A DNA stretch of 44,165 nt from an uncultured Erysipelotrichaceae bacterium (GTDB lineage: Bacteria; Bacillota_I; Bacilli_A; RFN20; CAG-826). The DNA is taken from assembly GCA_902802905.1 (NCBI GenBank), contig CADCNT010000013.1, positions 1 to 44,165 of the forward strand. The letters are read 5' to 3'. Shown here in pieces: positions 17,157 through 26,521 of this stretch. Each line of letters opens with the position of its first letter. The stretch's first letter is position 1. The notes below the pieces were generated by a model. It was not told where the DNA came from. It did no database searches and saw only the letters and a list, made by a program, of their open reading frames with translations. Both the position numbers and the translations under genes were made by a program.

Positions 17157-18167
17157 TTATCTTCTATCTCCTGGAAGCTTGTCATGGACGAATAAAGCCA
17201 TAACTGCTTTTGCGGTATGAATTCTATTTTCTGCTTCTTCATAGACAACAGATTGTGGCCCATCGATAACTTCATCAACAACTTCGTTGACTCTATCTGC
17301 TGGAAGAGCATGCATATATCTACATGTTGGTTTGGCTAATGCCATTTTGTCTGGTGTACATTTCCAACCCTTTAACGCTAATAATGCATCATCGACAACA
17401 GTTGTGGATTGATTGGTAACCCAGCTACCCCAGTTCTTAGGGAAGACGACGTCTGCATCTCTATATGCGGCATCCATATCATGGGTGATGGTAAGAGAGC
17501 CACCATGTTCAGCAGCGTTCTTTCTTGCTTTTTCAATAACCCAGTCTGGTAAATCATATCCTTCTGGATAGGCTAATGTAACATCAATTCCGTATCTTGG
17601 GAATAATAAGACTTGAGAAACTGGAACCGAAATTGGTTTCTTGTGAGTTGTGGCCATAGCCCAAATAACAGAGACCTTTAAGTGTTCGGTGTGACCAAAT
17701 TCATCTTCGATGGTCATTAAGTCTGCTAAAGCTTGCATTGGGTGATATAAGTCACATTGTAAGTTGATGATTGGGACTGTTGACCATTTAGCCATTTCTC
17801 TAATGTACTTGTTTCCTAAACCCCAGTTACAGTATCTACAAGCAATCATGTGACCAAAGCTTGATAAGATAACAGCGGTGTCTTTAGCACTTTCCCCATG
17901 AGCAATTTGCATCATAGAGGTGTCTAAGAAGGTAGCGTGTCCACCTAATTGAGCCATACCACTTTCAAAGGAGTTTCTGGTTCTTGTGGATTGTTCGAAG
18001 AACATTAAGAATCCGGTTTTGTTTGTTAGCCAGTCTGTTTGTTCATTCGCGTAGAAAGCATCTTTTAATTCACGAGATACTTTAAGCATGTAGTCGATTT
18101 CTTCTTTAGTGAAATCTTCTAAGGTAATTAAGTGTCTGCCTGCAAAGCGAGGAGCAATTTTTTCCAT
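17157..18167 (-). CDS. ygeW: YgeW-type knotted carbamoyltransferase
   Basis: A 336-residue aspartate/ornithine carbamoyltransferase-fold enzyme. The carbamoyl-phosphate loop STRTR is at residues 60-64, the HPMQ block at 142-145, and a C-terminal MHALPADRVNEV replaces the OTCase HCLP. The ATTHKKPISVPVSQ insertion and the neighbours (YgeY, PLP enzymes, SsnA, hydantoinase, molybdenum hydroxylases) identify it as YgeW rather than ArgF. In purine/urate clusters it is thought to act phosphorolytically on a ureido intermediate, giving carbamoyl phosphate for carbamate kinase, which is encoded at 34895. The ribosome site AAAGGA lies 14 bases upstream, a long spacing. A biosynthetic transcarbamylase is the less likely alternative. 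Confidence 0.85.
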   Translation of the reverse strand: MEKIAPRFAGRHLITLEDFTKEEIDYMLKVSRELKDAFYANEQTDWLTNKTGFLMFFEQSTRTRNSFESGMAQLGGHATFLDTSMMQIAHGESAKDTAVILSSFGHMIACRYCNWGLGNKYIREMAKWSTVPIINLQCDLYHPMQALADLMTIEDEFGHTEHLKVSVIWAMATTHKKPISVPVSQVLLFPRYGIDVTLAYPEGYDLPDWVIEKARKNAAEHGGSLTITHDMDAAYRDADVVFPKNWGSWVTNQSTTVVDDALLALKGWKCTPDKMALAKPTCRYMHALPADRVNEVVDEVIDGPQSVVYEEAENRIHTAKAVMALFVHDKLPGDRR

Positions 18168-18194
18168 ATTTAATTTTTATATCCTTTCTAATAA

Positions 18195-19409
18195 TTATTT
18201 CTTTAAGTTTTCTAAATAGAGAGATGGCATAACTGCATATAATGCAGCACAGATAACCAAGTCTTCTTTTCTTGTCTTTTCATTTGGTGCGTGTGCTTCT
18301 TTTTCATCACCAGGACCAAATCCTAAGCAAGGAATGCCGTATCTACCCATAATGGAAACACCATTAGTGGAGAATGTCCATTTATCAATGATAGGGGCTT
18401 TTTTGAATAAGCCTTCATAACCTTGTTTCATGGATTGAACAAAGATACTTTCTTCTGGAATAACCCAGGTTGGGAAGTAACATTCTGTTGGATAGAGCAA
18501 ACCAGTATAACTTGGTCTTTCATAGCGATACATCTCAACTTTAGCGTTAGCGGCTTTAACACCTGGTAAAGCTTCAATTTCCGCGATGGAGGTCTTGTCG
18601 TTTTCACCAACAGTTAATCTTCTATCAAGAGAAATCCAGCATCCATCAGCGACTGCACATCTAGATGGTGATTTATGGAAGATCTCACTAATAGTGACTG
18701 TGCCTTTGCCTAAGAATGGGTCATAGGCTAAGCCTTTTTCATTGAGTTCTTTAACTTGCTCAATGATTGGCGCCATCTTATAGATTGCGTTATCTCCTCT
18801 TTCAGGAGCGGAGCCGTGACAGGAAATACCTCTAACAGAGACTTTGATTTCCATTCTTCCACGATGGCCTCTATAAATACGGCAACTAGTTGGTTCAGTA
18901 GAAACGACGAATTCTGGTCTGACTTTATCTTCTTCAATGATGTATTGCCAGCAAAGGCCATCACAGTCTTCTTCTTGGACAGTACCAGTAATCACTAAAG
19001 TGTAGTCGTCTTCTAAACCTAATTCTTTAATGATTTTAGCAGCGTAGACCATTGAGGCCATGCCACCTTCTTGGTCAGATGTACCACGTCCACCGATATA
19101 GACATCATCTTCGAATCCTTTATAAGGATCGAATGTCCAGTTTTTGATTTCGCCAATACCGACTGTGTCGATATGAGCGTCCATACCAATGAGGTGTTTG
19201 CCGTGTCCGATATAGCCTAAGATGTTTCCCATTGGGTCGATCACGACTTTATCAAATCCGACTTTTTCCATTTCTTCTTTAATACGGAGCACTACTTCTT
19301 TTTCCTGACAGGATTCGGAAGGAATAGCGACCATATCGCGGAGGAATTTGACCATATCAGCCTTATAGGCTTGGGCCTTTTCTAATACTTTTTCAAAAGG
19401 GACTTTCAT
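18195..19409 (-). CDS. ygeY: YgeY-type M20 metallohydrolase of purine/selenium-linked clusters
   Basis: A 404-residue M20/ArgE/DapE-family hydrolase. Metal ligands are visible in order: His79 in MDAHIDT, Asp112 in GTSDQEGG, the Glu146-Glu147 pair in VQEEDCDG, Glu in VSTEPTS, and a late His in [12 protein letters not shown] dimerisation domain lies between. In purine clusters YgeY is expected to hydrolyse an amide or ureido bond of a ring-opened purine intermediate, though a peptidase-like activity cannot be excluded from sequence. Its ATG overlaps the TAA of the upstream PLP gene (TAATG), so the two are translationally coupled. Confidence 0.9.
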   Translation of the reverse strand: MKVPFEKVLEKAQAYKADMVKFLRDMVAIPSESCQEKEVVLRIKEEMEKVGFDKVVIDPMGNILGYIGHGKHLIGMDAHIDTVGIGEIKNWTFDPYKGFEDDVYIGGRGTSDQEGGMASMVYAAKIIKELGLEDDYTLVITGTVQEEDCDGLCWQYIIEEDKVRPEFVVSTEPTSCRIYRGHRGRMEIKVSVRGISCHGSAPERGDNAIYKMAPIIEQVKELNEKGLAYDPFLGKGTVTISEIFHKSPSRCAVADGCWISLDRRLTVGENDKTSIAEIEALPGVKAANAKVEMYRYERPSYTGLLYPTECYFPTWVIPEESIFVQSMKQGYEGLFKKAPIIDKWTFSTNGVSIMGRYGIPCLGFGPGDEKEAHAPNEKTRKEDLVICAALYAVMPSLYLENLKK

Positions 19410-20779
19410 TATTTTAATTCCTTTCCTCTCATCTCTTTAATCTTCTTATCATATTCATGAATCTTGTTGTACTCTTCATCCCAGAAGGACATAGATTTCA
19501 TGCTATCAAGATATTTCTTGGTATAGCCAAATGGTAACCAGTCTTTTTCTTTTTGTTTGAATAAGGCTTCTTTGGCTTCTTTACCACGGGTGTCTAAAAC
19601 CATGTTAGTATCTGCGCCCATAAAGACATCTTCAAACCATCTTTCAAGAACATTAGGAGTAACTTCTAATTCTCTTTCTTTTAAGTTTTGGATAACTGAG
19701 TCATATCTATCAAAGCTATCAGTAGCGATAGTGACCACGTTATCATCTGGTCCTAATTTAAGATATTTAGCCATCTTAATCGAGCCTAAGATATTACAAA
19801 TACCAGAGACACCAAATAAGTTAACCATTTCTTTAGCAACTTTCTTATCCACTCCGTGTTTTTCAAGGATTTCACTACCTTCATGGATAACTTCAAGTCC
19901 ACGGACACAGTCATCATCAACGATTTGAGTGATGAAGTCAGTAGTTAAGACGTTATGGATTAATGTACACATCTTATCGCCAATACCTTCAATACGGTGT
20001 TGTCCACGACCACCATTGGTGAGCGTAGAACATTCATGTGGCTCTAAAGCAACAATTTTACATTCTGGGAAAACAGCTTTAATTTGATCACCAGCCGCTA
20101 ATGTACCAGCACTACCAGGTGCGCTACAGAAAGCAGCAACACGGCCGTTACCGATACCTTTAACAGCTTCGATACAGCTATTACCAGTGACGTGTCTATG
20201 GAAACGATAGTTTGGTAATAATTCGAATTGCGCTAAGGTTCTATTCTTTGGATCCTTCTTTAATTCATATGTTCTTTCAAGAGTCAAGATAACATCGGAT
20301 TCACTACCTGGAGTTAAGTCCAACTTAGCACCATATTTTTGAATTCTTTCATATCTCTCTTTGGACATATTGTCTGGCATGATAACAATAGCGTCATATT
20401 TCATTAAGTTAGTAATGTAGCTAACGCCGATACCAAAGTTACCAGTACTTGGTCCTAAAATGGTGTGTTTTCCTGGAATGATTTCTCCATCCACACAACC
20501 TTCGATTAATGTGGAATAAGCAGGGCCAACCTTATGGCTTCCACTTGGGAAATATTTTCCAAGTAAGACGACGATGTTTGCGTCCACGCCTGTTAAGGCT
20601 TTTGGAAGAACAATCTTATTCACTTCGTCTTTTTCGTTTTTCCAGGTGATATTAAAGAGATTGATAGGATCGAGTTCATTCTCTTTTTTAGCTTTTAAAG
20701 CTTTTTTTCTCACTTCTGGATCTTGATGATTTGGGTTCAACATTTCGTCATATGTTGGACCAAATGGGATTTTTGACAT
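19409..20779 (-). CDS. fold-type II PLP enzyme of the purine cluster (ammonia-lyase-like)
   Basis: A 456-residue PLP enzyme of the cysteine-synthase/TrpB fold. The Schiff-base Lys is probably Lys83 in [12 protein letters not shown], and the phosphate-binding loop is [13 protein letters not shown] (about residues 218-230). It is longer than typical YgeX diaminopropionate ammonia-lyase and does not show the YgeX-type KDESKRFGLNAFK motif. A role in deaminating diaminopropionate or a ureido derivative, releasing ammonia and pyruvate, is inferred from position. An AAGGAG ribosome site precedes the ATG, and the gene starts 2 bp after the other PLP gene. Confidence 0.78.
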   Translation of the reverse strand: MSKIPFGPTYDEMLNPNHQDPEVRKKALKAKKENELDPINLFNITWKNEKDEVNKIVLPKALTGVDANIVVLLGKYFPSGSHKVGPAYSTLIEGCVDGEIIPGKHTILGPSTGNFGIGVSYITNLMKYDAIVIMPDNMSKERYERIQKYGAKLDLTPGSESDVILTLERTYELKKDPKNRTLAQFELLPNYRFHRHVTGNSCIEAVKGIGNGRVAAFCSAPGSAGTLAAGDQIKAVFPECKIVALEPHECSTLTNGGRGQHRIEGIGDKMCTLIHNVLTTDFITQIVDDDCVRGLEVIHEGSEILEKHGVDKKVAKEMVNLFGVSGICNILGSIKMAKYLKLGPDDNVVTIATDSFDRYDSVIQNLKERELEVTPNVLERWFEDVFMGADTNMVLDTRGKEAKEALFKQKEKDWLPFGYTKKYLDSMKSMSFWDEEYNKIHEYDKKIKEMRGKELK

Positions 20780-20781
20780 AT

Positions 20782-22026
20782 TTAAATTACTCCTTTTCCT
20801 TTTAAGTAAATGTCTAACTTGTTAATGTCGGCCTCCATTAACTCTGGTTTAACGATGGCCTTTTGAGCGTTGTTTGGATCTTTAAGTCCATTACCAGTAA
20901 CGATGATAGTCACTGATTCATCTTTAGAGATAATACCTTCTTCAAGCGCTTTACGAAGTCCAGCGACTCCAGTAACACCTGCCGGTTCTCCAAAGATACC
21001 TTCATGTTTTCCAAGTAAGCTCATTGCTTCAATAATTTGTTCATCAGGAACACTAATCCAAGCACCTTTAGAGTATTCGATAGCTCTTAAGGCTTTGATT
21101 GGATTTCTTGGAATACCAACTGCGATAGAATCAGCAATGGTGTTCTCTTCGCACTCTTTGAGTGGTTCATGATTTTTGCTAGCGACCACAAATGGTTCAC
21201 AACCTGTGGATTGTACACCCAAGATACGCGGAACCTTTTTAATTAGTCCTAGCTTGAATAATTCATTGAAGCCTTTATAAACTCCACCGACAGTGCAGCC
21301 ATCACCAACAGAGACGACCACCCAATCAGTCGGTTTAAAATTAAGTTGTTCAGCAATTTCTAAAGAAACAGTTTTCTTTCCTTCCACCATAAATGGATTA
21401 ATTGCTGCGTTACGGTTATACCAACCATATTTATTAATTGCATCCTTTGATAATTTAAAGGCTGCTTTATAATCTCCATCCACCACAACAAGGGTGGCGC
21501 CATATAAGGAGATTTGTGTTAATTTTCCAATAGGAGCACGTTTTGGAACAAAGATGACTGCTGGTAAACCCATATGCGCAGCGTGACAAGCACAGCTACT
21601 AGCAGCGTTACCAGTTGAAGAGCAGGAAATAACTTTCGCTCCCGCTTCAATAGCTTTTAAAACTGCCACGCCACTGGCTCTATCCTTGCTACTGCCGCTA
21701 GGATTGAGACCATCATCTTTAATGTAGAGTTCTTTTAATCCTAATACCTTGGCTAAGTTATGAGATTTTACAAGTGGAGTCCATCCAATTCTTAACATCT
21801 CATCGATATGGTCTTCTTTGATACCCATCATAGGAGCGTATCTCCACATCGAATAGTTATTATTGTTCTTAAAATAGTCTAATGTCAGAACTTTTTTGAG
21901 AGCTTCATAATCATATTCAACGTCCAAGATACCTTTTTCACCACATTCTGGGCAGGTTAAAAGAGCGTCTTTTGTTTCAAAGAATTTTCCACATATTGTG
22001 CATCTATATCCTTTGATATAATTCAT
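20782..22026 (-). CDS. threonine-synthase-like PLP enzyme with N-terminal zinc ribbon
   Basis: A 414-residue fold-type II PLP enzyme. An N-terminal rubredoxin-like zinc ribbon (Cys9, Cys12, Cys25, Cys28) precedes the PLP domain, with Lys114 in NPSGSSKDRASG and a following SSTGNAASSCACHAA typical of threonine synthase. It is annotated by resemblance only. Threonine synthase genes normally sit with thrA/thrB/hom, which are absent here. Its location between a molybdenum hydroxylase and the second PLP gene implies a purine-catabolic substrate such as a 2,3-diamino acid or its ureido derivative. It may act with, or as an alternative to, the downstream PLP enzyme. Confidence 0.78.
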   Translation of the reverse strand: MNYIKGYRCTICGKFFETKDALLTCPECGEKGILDVEYDYEALKKVLTLDYFKNNNNYSMWRYAPMMGIKEDHIDEMLRIGWTPLVKSHNLAKVLGLKELYIKDDGLNPSGSSKDRASGVAVLKAIEAGAKVISCSSTGNAASSCACHAAHMGLPAVIFVPKRAPIGKLTQISLYGATLVVVDGDYKAAFKLSKDAINKYGWYNRNAAINPFMVEGKKTVSLEIAEQLNFKPTDWVVVSVGDGCTVGGVYKGFNELFKLGLIKKVPRILGVQSTGCEPFVVASKNHEPLKECEENTIADSIAVGIPRNPIKALRAIEYSKGAWISVPDEQIIEAMSLLGKHEGIFGEPAGVTGVAGLRKALEEGIISKDESVTIIVTGNGLKDPNNAQKAIVKPELMEADINKLDIYLKGKGVI

Positions 22027-22043
22027 TCCTAGCCTCCTTTAAT

Positions 22044-22886
22044 TTATTTCACTTGTCTAAGGAAATCTCTAAGCAAGTTTTTGGCGACCACTGTACGATA
22101 TTCTTTGGTTGATCTTTGATCAGTAATAGGTCTGATCTCATGGTCATATTCATTGATAATATCATCGATTCTCGCTCTTAACTCATTTGTGGAGATTCCT
22201 GTATATTTCTCTTCAATCCAGTGGTTTTTGACGACTTTTGTGGAAATACTTCCGAAACAAATTCGTAAATCTTTGACCTTTCCACCTTCAACTTTATAGC
22301 CACCCATAAGAGAAACTTTAGTGATGGTTTCAGCCTTACGACTTCCCACTTTTTTATAATAGAATTTCAAATCTGCAGGTGGGACAATTACCTCAGTGAT
22401 AAGCTCATCTTTTTCACGGTCAATCTTTTTAACACCTTGAATAAAATCTTGAACAAGTACAGTTCTTGTTCCTCTTTTACTTTGTAAGACGACTGATGCA
22501 TTAAATAGGTTAAGTGGCACAATTGAATCTCCAGCAGGAGACGCGTTTGCGATATTGCCCACTAAAGTGGCGGTGTTTCTAATGTTTGGAGAAGCGATTT
22601 CTAGGAAAACAGTCTTAAAGATATCTGGTACGAGTGGTGAATTGATTAATTCGCAGAACCTGGAGATTCCACCAATATGTAAATTGTTTTGGGAATCTAC
22701 TTTAATGTAATCGAGTTCTTTTAAATTCATCACATACAAAATATCTTTATCGAATGCAGGAAGTAGACCACTACTCTTATGCTTTTGCACCATTAAATCA
22801 GTACCACCAGCAAAGATGTAACAATCATGCTCTGAGAGAATATCTAAAGCTTCTTTAAGTGTTTTTGGAACAAAATGATTAATCAT
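22044..22886 (-). CDS. molybdenum hydroxylase FAD-binding subunit, set 1 (XdhB/CoxM-like)
   Basis: A 280-residue flavoprotein subunit of the xanthine dehydrogenase family. The FAD-binding FAGGTDLMVQ is at residues 25-34. The second flavin motif is IRNTATLVGNIANASPAGDS (about 101-120), with the typical AGD signature. It moves electrons from the Fe-S subunit to NAD or another acceptor. Its ATG overlaps the Fe-S subunit TGA (ATGA). Together with the next two upstream genes it forms a complete heterotrimer. Confidence 0.9.
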   Translation of the reverse strand: MINHFVPKTLKEALDILSEHDCYIFAGGTDLMVQKHKSSGLLPAFDKDILYVMNLKELDYIKVDSQNNLHIGGISRFCELINSPLVPDIFKTVFLEIASPNIRNTATLVGNIANASPAGDSIVPLNLFNASVVLQSKRGTRTVLVQDFIQGVKKIDREKDELITEVIVPPADLKFYYKKVGSRKAETITKVSLMGGYKVEGGKVKDLRICFGSISTKVVKNHWIEEKYTGISTNELRARIDDIINEYDHEIRPITDQRSTKEYRTVVAKNLLRDFLRQVK

Positions 22887-23350
22887 AATTTAATTCCTTT
22901 CTCACTTGCGACTTTAACTGCGTCTATGATTGCTTGATAACCAGTACAACGACATAAGTTACCGGATAAAGCAAATCTAATTTCCTCTTCGCTTGGATGA
23001 GGATTCTTTTTTAATAAGGCATAGGTAACAAGAATCATTCCTGGAGTGCAGAAACCACATTGGCTTCCACCTCTATCAGCGAATGCATCAGCAATGATAC
23101 GATATTCTTTTGTTTCTCTAAGCCCTTCAATGGTCATAACATCCCTATCGGCAACATTGATAATTGGAGTTAAGCAAGAATTGACTGGTTCGCCTTTTAC
23201 TAAAACTGTACAGGCTCCGCATTCTCCTTCTCCACATCCTTCTTTTGTGCCTGTTAAATGAAGTTCATTTCTAATGACGTCCAAAAGACGCATTGATGGA
23301 TCGACATCAAGTGTGACTTTATTGTTATTAATCGTAAAACTAATCTTCAT
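22883..23350 (-). CDS. molybdenum hydroxylase [2Fe-2S] subunit, set 1 (XdhC/CoxS-like)
   Basis: A 155-residue protein with two [2Fe-2S] clusters. The plant-ferredoxin-type set is GCGEGECGACTVLV with a later Cys in VNSC. The helical-domain set is QCGFCTPG and NLCRCTGY. All eight cysteines expected for the family are present. It relays electrons between molybdopterin and FAD. It starts inside the molybdopterin subunit gene (11-bp overlap) and ends in TGA within the FAD subunit start. Confidence 0.93.
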   Translation of the reverse strand: MKISFTINNNKVTLDVDPSMRLLDVIRNELHLTGTKEGCGEGECGACTVLVKGEPVNSCLTPIINVADRDVMTIEGLRETKEYRIIADAFADRGGSQCGFCTPGMILVTYALLKKNPHPSEEEIRFALSGNLCRCTGYQAIIDAVKVASEKGIKL

Positions 23351-25430
23351 GGTTCATTAACTCCATAATATATTCAGGTGTTGCAGGGATATTGTGAACT
23401 TTATGTTTGATTGCTTGCTCTAACGCTAAAGCAAAAGCAGGAGCACCACCAACAAATGTTAATTCGCCTGCTCCTTTTGCACCGAAAGCACCATACTTAA
23501 ATGGATTATCAATAATCTCAGTTTCCATAGGTGGTAAATCCATAGAAGTAGGAATGGCGTAGTCTGCTAATGCTTTTTGTTTAAACATGCCATCTTCTGC
23601 AACTTCTTTTTCTAAATATGCCCAACCTAAAGCTTGCGCTAATCCGCCATCAGCTTGTCCAAGTAAAATTCTTTCATCTATCGCGTGACCGACATCATAA
23701 GTAGACCAGCAGCCTTCAACAGTAGCTTCATATGTAATTGGATTGACTGATACTTCAACAACATTCACACCCCATGCATATCCTGGGTAAGCATCACCTT
23801 GCATAGTGGCTTCATCCCATTTGATATAACTTGGTCCAACGTAAGGTTCTACAATTTCTTGTTCTTCTCCGTCTTTCCAAATGGCTTTTAAGTGCTGAGC
23901 TGCTTTAGCCGCTAATCCGCCAACAATAATGATGGTTCTACTAGCGGCAGTTGGACCGGTAGACAAAGTCTCGTTGGTGTCTGGTGCGCCATATATAACA
24001 TGGTCTTCAGGAATTCCTAAAGTATCAACAACAATACGTTTTAATGTAGTTCTATTGCCTTGGCCGAAATCAACTTGAGAAGTATAGAAAGTAACGATGC
24101 CATTCTTATCTTTTTTAATTCTTAATTTGGCCTTAATTAAATCGCTTTCTCCACTACCAGTAAATCCACATCCATGTAAGAACATTGATAAGCCGATACC
24201 TCTTAATGAACCTGGTTTAGAGTAGAGTTTGACTTTACGTTTATAATCAGACATCTCCATCGCTTTTTCAATAAGTGGTTCAAGGATAATTGGATCTCTA
24301 AAGATGCCGCTTGTGGATGTAACATCGTTGGTCTTAACAAGGTATTTCATTCTTAACGCCATGCGGTCAACTTTAAGATAGTCTGCTAGATGGTTAATAA
24401 ATAATTCCATAGCGAAGATAGATTGAGGAGAACCAAATCCTCTAAATGCGGCACTTGGAACTTTATTTGTACAATAAGCATCGCCAGAAATAGCAACGTT
24501 AGGGAAAGTATATGTATTCGTGGCAGCAATTAACGCTCTAGAAAGAACAACCATAGAGCAACCGATATAAGCACCACCATCAATGCCAACATGAATCTTC
24601 ACACCGATGATATTATCTTTCTTATCCATATAGGCTGAAATTTCAGTTTTGGATGGATGTCTTTTGGTTGTGTATGTAATGTCTTCTCTACGATCGAAGA
24701 ACATCTTGATTGGTTTTTTAATTTTTACAATTGCGGTAGCAAGTTGCGCAGCCATCAAAGATGGATAATGTTCTTTGCCACCGAAAGCACCACCAACAGC
24801 AGGTTGAATTACTCTCACTTTGTCTTCGGTAACACCTAAGGTTCTACAGATAGCCTTATGGATATAGAAAGGACATTGCATTGATGCTTTAACAACGATT
24901 TGATCGTTTTCTAAATACATCAACATTGCTTGTGGTTCTAAATAGATTTGTTCTTGATATCCAGTAGTAAATTCTTCAGAGAAAACTTTAGCAGCATCCT
25001 TAAATAAAGAGACATCACCTTTGGTGAATTCTTTATGAACATAAGAATTTCTCATATCAAAGACAGGTTCTAAATCTTCATAGATGCCTTTTACTTGTTT
25101 TGATAAATCAATACATTTCTCTTTATCAGGACCAATAATTAAACCAATTGTCTCACCGATATAATTGACCTTCTTATCTGCAAAGACCGGCCAATCTGAA
25201 GCAATGATATTCACTACATTTTCTTTAACGATATCTTTGGCGGAAATGAAATAATAATTCTTTGGAAGTTTAGGCACTTCAATTCCCTTAAGTTTAGCGT
25301 GAGCCTTTTCGCTTCTAACATTGATAGCAAAATAAGCGTTATCCATACGAATATCGCCAGTGAAAATGGCTAATCCCGCCATCTTCTCTTCGTTATCTAC
25401 TTTTGTGACTGATGTATCGAACTTTTTCAT
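23340..25430 (-). CDS. molybdenum hydroxylase molybdopterin subunit, set 1 (xanthine dehydrogenase family)
   Basis: A 696-residue molybdopterin-binding subunit, somewhat shorter than the usual 750-780. The family blocks are in order: VGGAFGGKEHYPSL, PSAAFRGFGSPQ, the DFGQGNRTT cofactor loop, and the active-site Glu in GAKGAGELTFVGG near the C-terminus. It would hydroxylate a purine or related heterocycle, using water as oxygen donor. Substrate (urate, xanthine, hypoxanthine or an opened ring) cannot be read from sequence. The second set differs clearly (AYRGYG instead of AFRGFG), so the two probably act on different substrates. Confidence 0.88.
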   Translation of the reverse strand: MKKFDTSVTKVDNEEKMAGLAIFTGDIRMDNAYFAINVRSEKAHAKLKGIEVPKLPKNYYFISAKDIVKENVVNIIASDWPVFADKKVNYIGETIGLIIGPDKEKCIDLSKQVKGIYEDLEPVFDMRNSYVHKEFTKGDVSLFKDAAKVFSEEFTTGYQEQIYLEPQAMLMYLENDQIVVKASMQCPFYIHKAICRTLGVTEDKVRVIQPAVGGAFGGKEHYPSLMAAQLATAIVKIKKPIKMFFDRREDITYTTKRHPSKTEISAYMDKKDNIIGVKIHVGIDGGAYIGCSMVVLSRALIAATNTYTFPNVAISGDAYCTNKVPSAAFRGFGSPQSIFAMELFINHLADYLKVDRMALRMKYLVKTNDVTSTSGIFRDPIILEPLIEKAMEMSDYKRKVKLYSKPGSLRGIGLSMFLHGCGFTGSGESDLIKAKLRIKKDKNGIVTFYTSQVDFGQGNRTTLKRIVVDTLGIPEDHVIYGAPDTNETLSTGPTAASRTIIIVGGLAAKAAQHLKAIWKDGEEQEIVEPYVGPSYIKWDEATMQGDAYPGYAWGVNVVEVSVNPITYEATVEGCWSTYDVGHAIDERILLGQADGGLAQALGWAYLEKEVAEDGMFKQKALADYAIPTSMDLPPMETEIIDNPFKYGAFGAKGAGELTFVGGAPAFALALEQAIKHKVHNIPATPEYIMELMNHED

Positions 25431-25434
25431 TTTA

Positions 25435-26520
25435 TTAAAACTTTATTGCCTTAACTGGACATTTAGATGCACATAATCCACATCTAAAACATTTATTTGC
25501 ATTGAATGTTGGGCAGTTATCTTCACCCATACTAATTGCAAAATAAGGACAATTTCTTTCACATAATTTACAGTGTGTGCATTTTTCTTTATTCACACTT
25601 GGCATCTCATGTTCATAAGTCACTCTATTTGTAAGCTGAGTATCAATAACTTCTTGAACAGAGGAGAAACCATATTTTTCTAACTCTTTTGGAAGATCCG
25701 CAATAACTTTGGCGTATAATTCTTTTCCTCTTAACATTGGAGCGGAAAGCATACCAACTGCGCTAGCTCCAGCTAATAAGAATTCGATAACGTCTTTTGC
25801 GGATGCACAGCCACCAACACCGATAACAGTTAATGATGGTTCTGCTTGTTTAATGGTATAGACAGTAGCTAAAGCAAGTGGTTTAACAACCGGGCCACTC
25901 ATCCATACAAAACCCTTATCATTTGAGCAAGCCATTTGACGCTTTTCGACATCAATAACCATACTAGGGCCCAGTGAATTAATAGCAACAACACCGTTGG
26001 CGCCATTTTCTTTAATCACTCTAGCAAAACCTGCTGGATCAGGAATGTGTGGTGAAATTTTCATATAGAAAGGCTTAGAGGTAAGTCTTCTAATAGTTCT
26101 TACAGTTTCTCCAACTTTTTCATGGTCAGTGCCAACATAGTGACAGCTCACTTCAAAGGCATCAGCGAATTTATCTAATAATGGAATAAGCACTTCCATA
26201 TCTTCTTTGGTATAGCCAACAGAGATGATAAGAGGTGTATCTCCTTTTTTAGCAACGAGTTCTGGTAAGAATTCATCAATCCATTTTTCTTTTGGATATT
26301 CAGTCCATAATTCACAGTTAAAGATTGCGTTTTGCCCTTCACCAATAATACATGGGTGTGGGATGTGAGCATCTTTTGTGGAAATGGTCTTGGCCACTAA
26401 TGCACCTAATCCTTGGTCTTTAAGCCATAACATTTTTTCAGCATCACCAACTAAAGGACCTGCTGCAGGCATTAAAGGATTCTTAAGCACTAAGCCATCA
26501 AATTTTGTCGAAAGATCCAT
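25435..26520 (-). CDS. PreA-like dihydroorotate-dehydrogenase-fold flavoprotein with two [4Fe-4S] clusters
   Basis: A 361-residue FMN barrel of the dihydroorotate/dihydropyrimidine dehydrogenase family: LKNPLMPAAGPL, FEVSCHYVG, YMKISPH, VVAINSLGPS and IGVGGCASAKD. A C-terminal bacterial ferredoxin domain carries CTHCKLCERNCP and CFRCGLCASKCP. E. coli PreA works with the NAD-binding PreT, but no PreT is visible here. In this operon it may reduce a C=C bond of the purine ring or of an opened pyrimidine-like intermediate, which is inference. It is separated by 4 bp and 1 bp from its neighbours. Confidence 0.86.
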   Translation of the reverse strand: MDLSTKFDGLVLKNPLMPAAGPLVGDAEKMLWLKDQGLGALVAKTISTKDAHIPHPCIIGEGQNAIFNCELWTEYPKEKWIDEFLPELVAKKGDTPLIISVGYTKEDMEVLIPLLDKFADAFEVSCHYVGTDHEKVGETVRTIRRLTSKPFYMKISPHIPDPAGFARVIKENGANGVVAINSLGPSMVIDVEKRQMACSNDKGFVWMSGPVVKPLALATVYTIKQAEPSLTVIGVGGCASAKDVIEFLLAGASAVGMLSAPMLRGKELYAKVIADLPKELEKYGFSSVQEVIDTQLTNRVTYEHEMPSVNKEKCTHCKLCERNCPYFAISMGEDNCPTFNANKCFRCGLCASKCPVKAIKF

Positions 26521-26521
26521 C

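Noticed and set aside
17157-18167. Ornithine or aspartate carbamoyltransferase of biosynthesis
   Set aside because: The HALPADR motif, the insertion region and purine-cluster neighbours fit YgeW; no arginine or pyrimidine genes are adjacent.
20782-22026. Genuine threonine synthase of amino acid biosynthesis
   Set aside because: Not ruled out by motif, but it lacks thr neighbours and is inside the purine operon, so a catabolic role is favoured.
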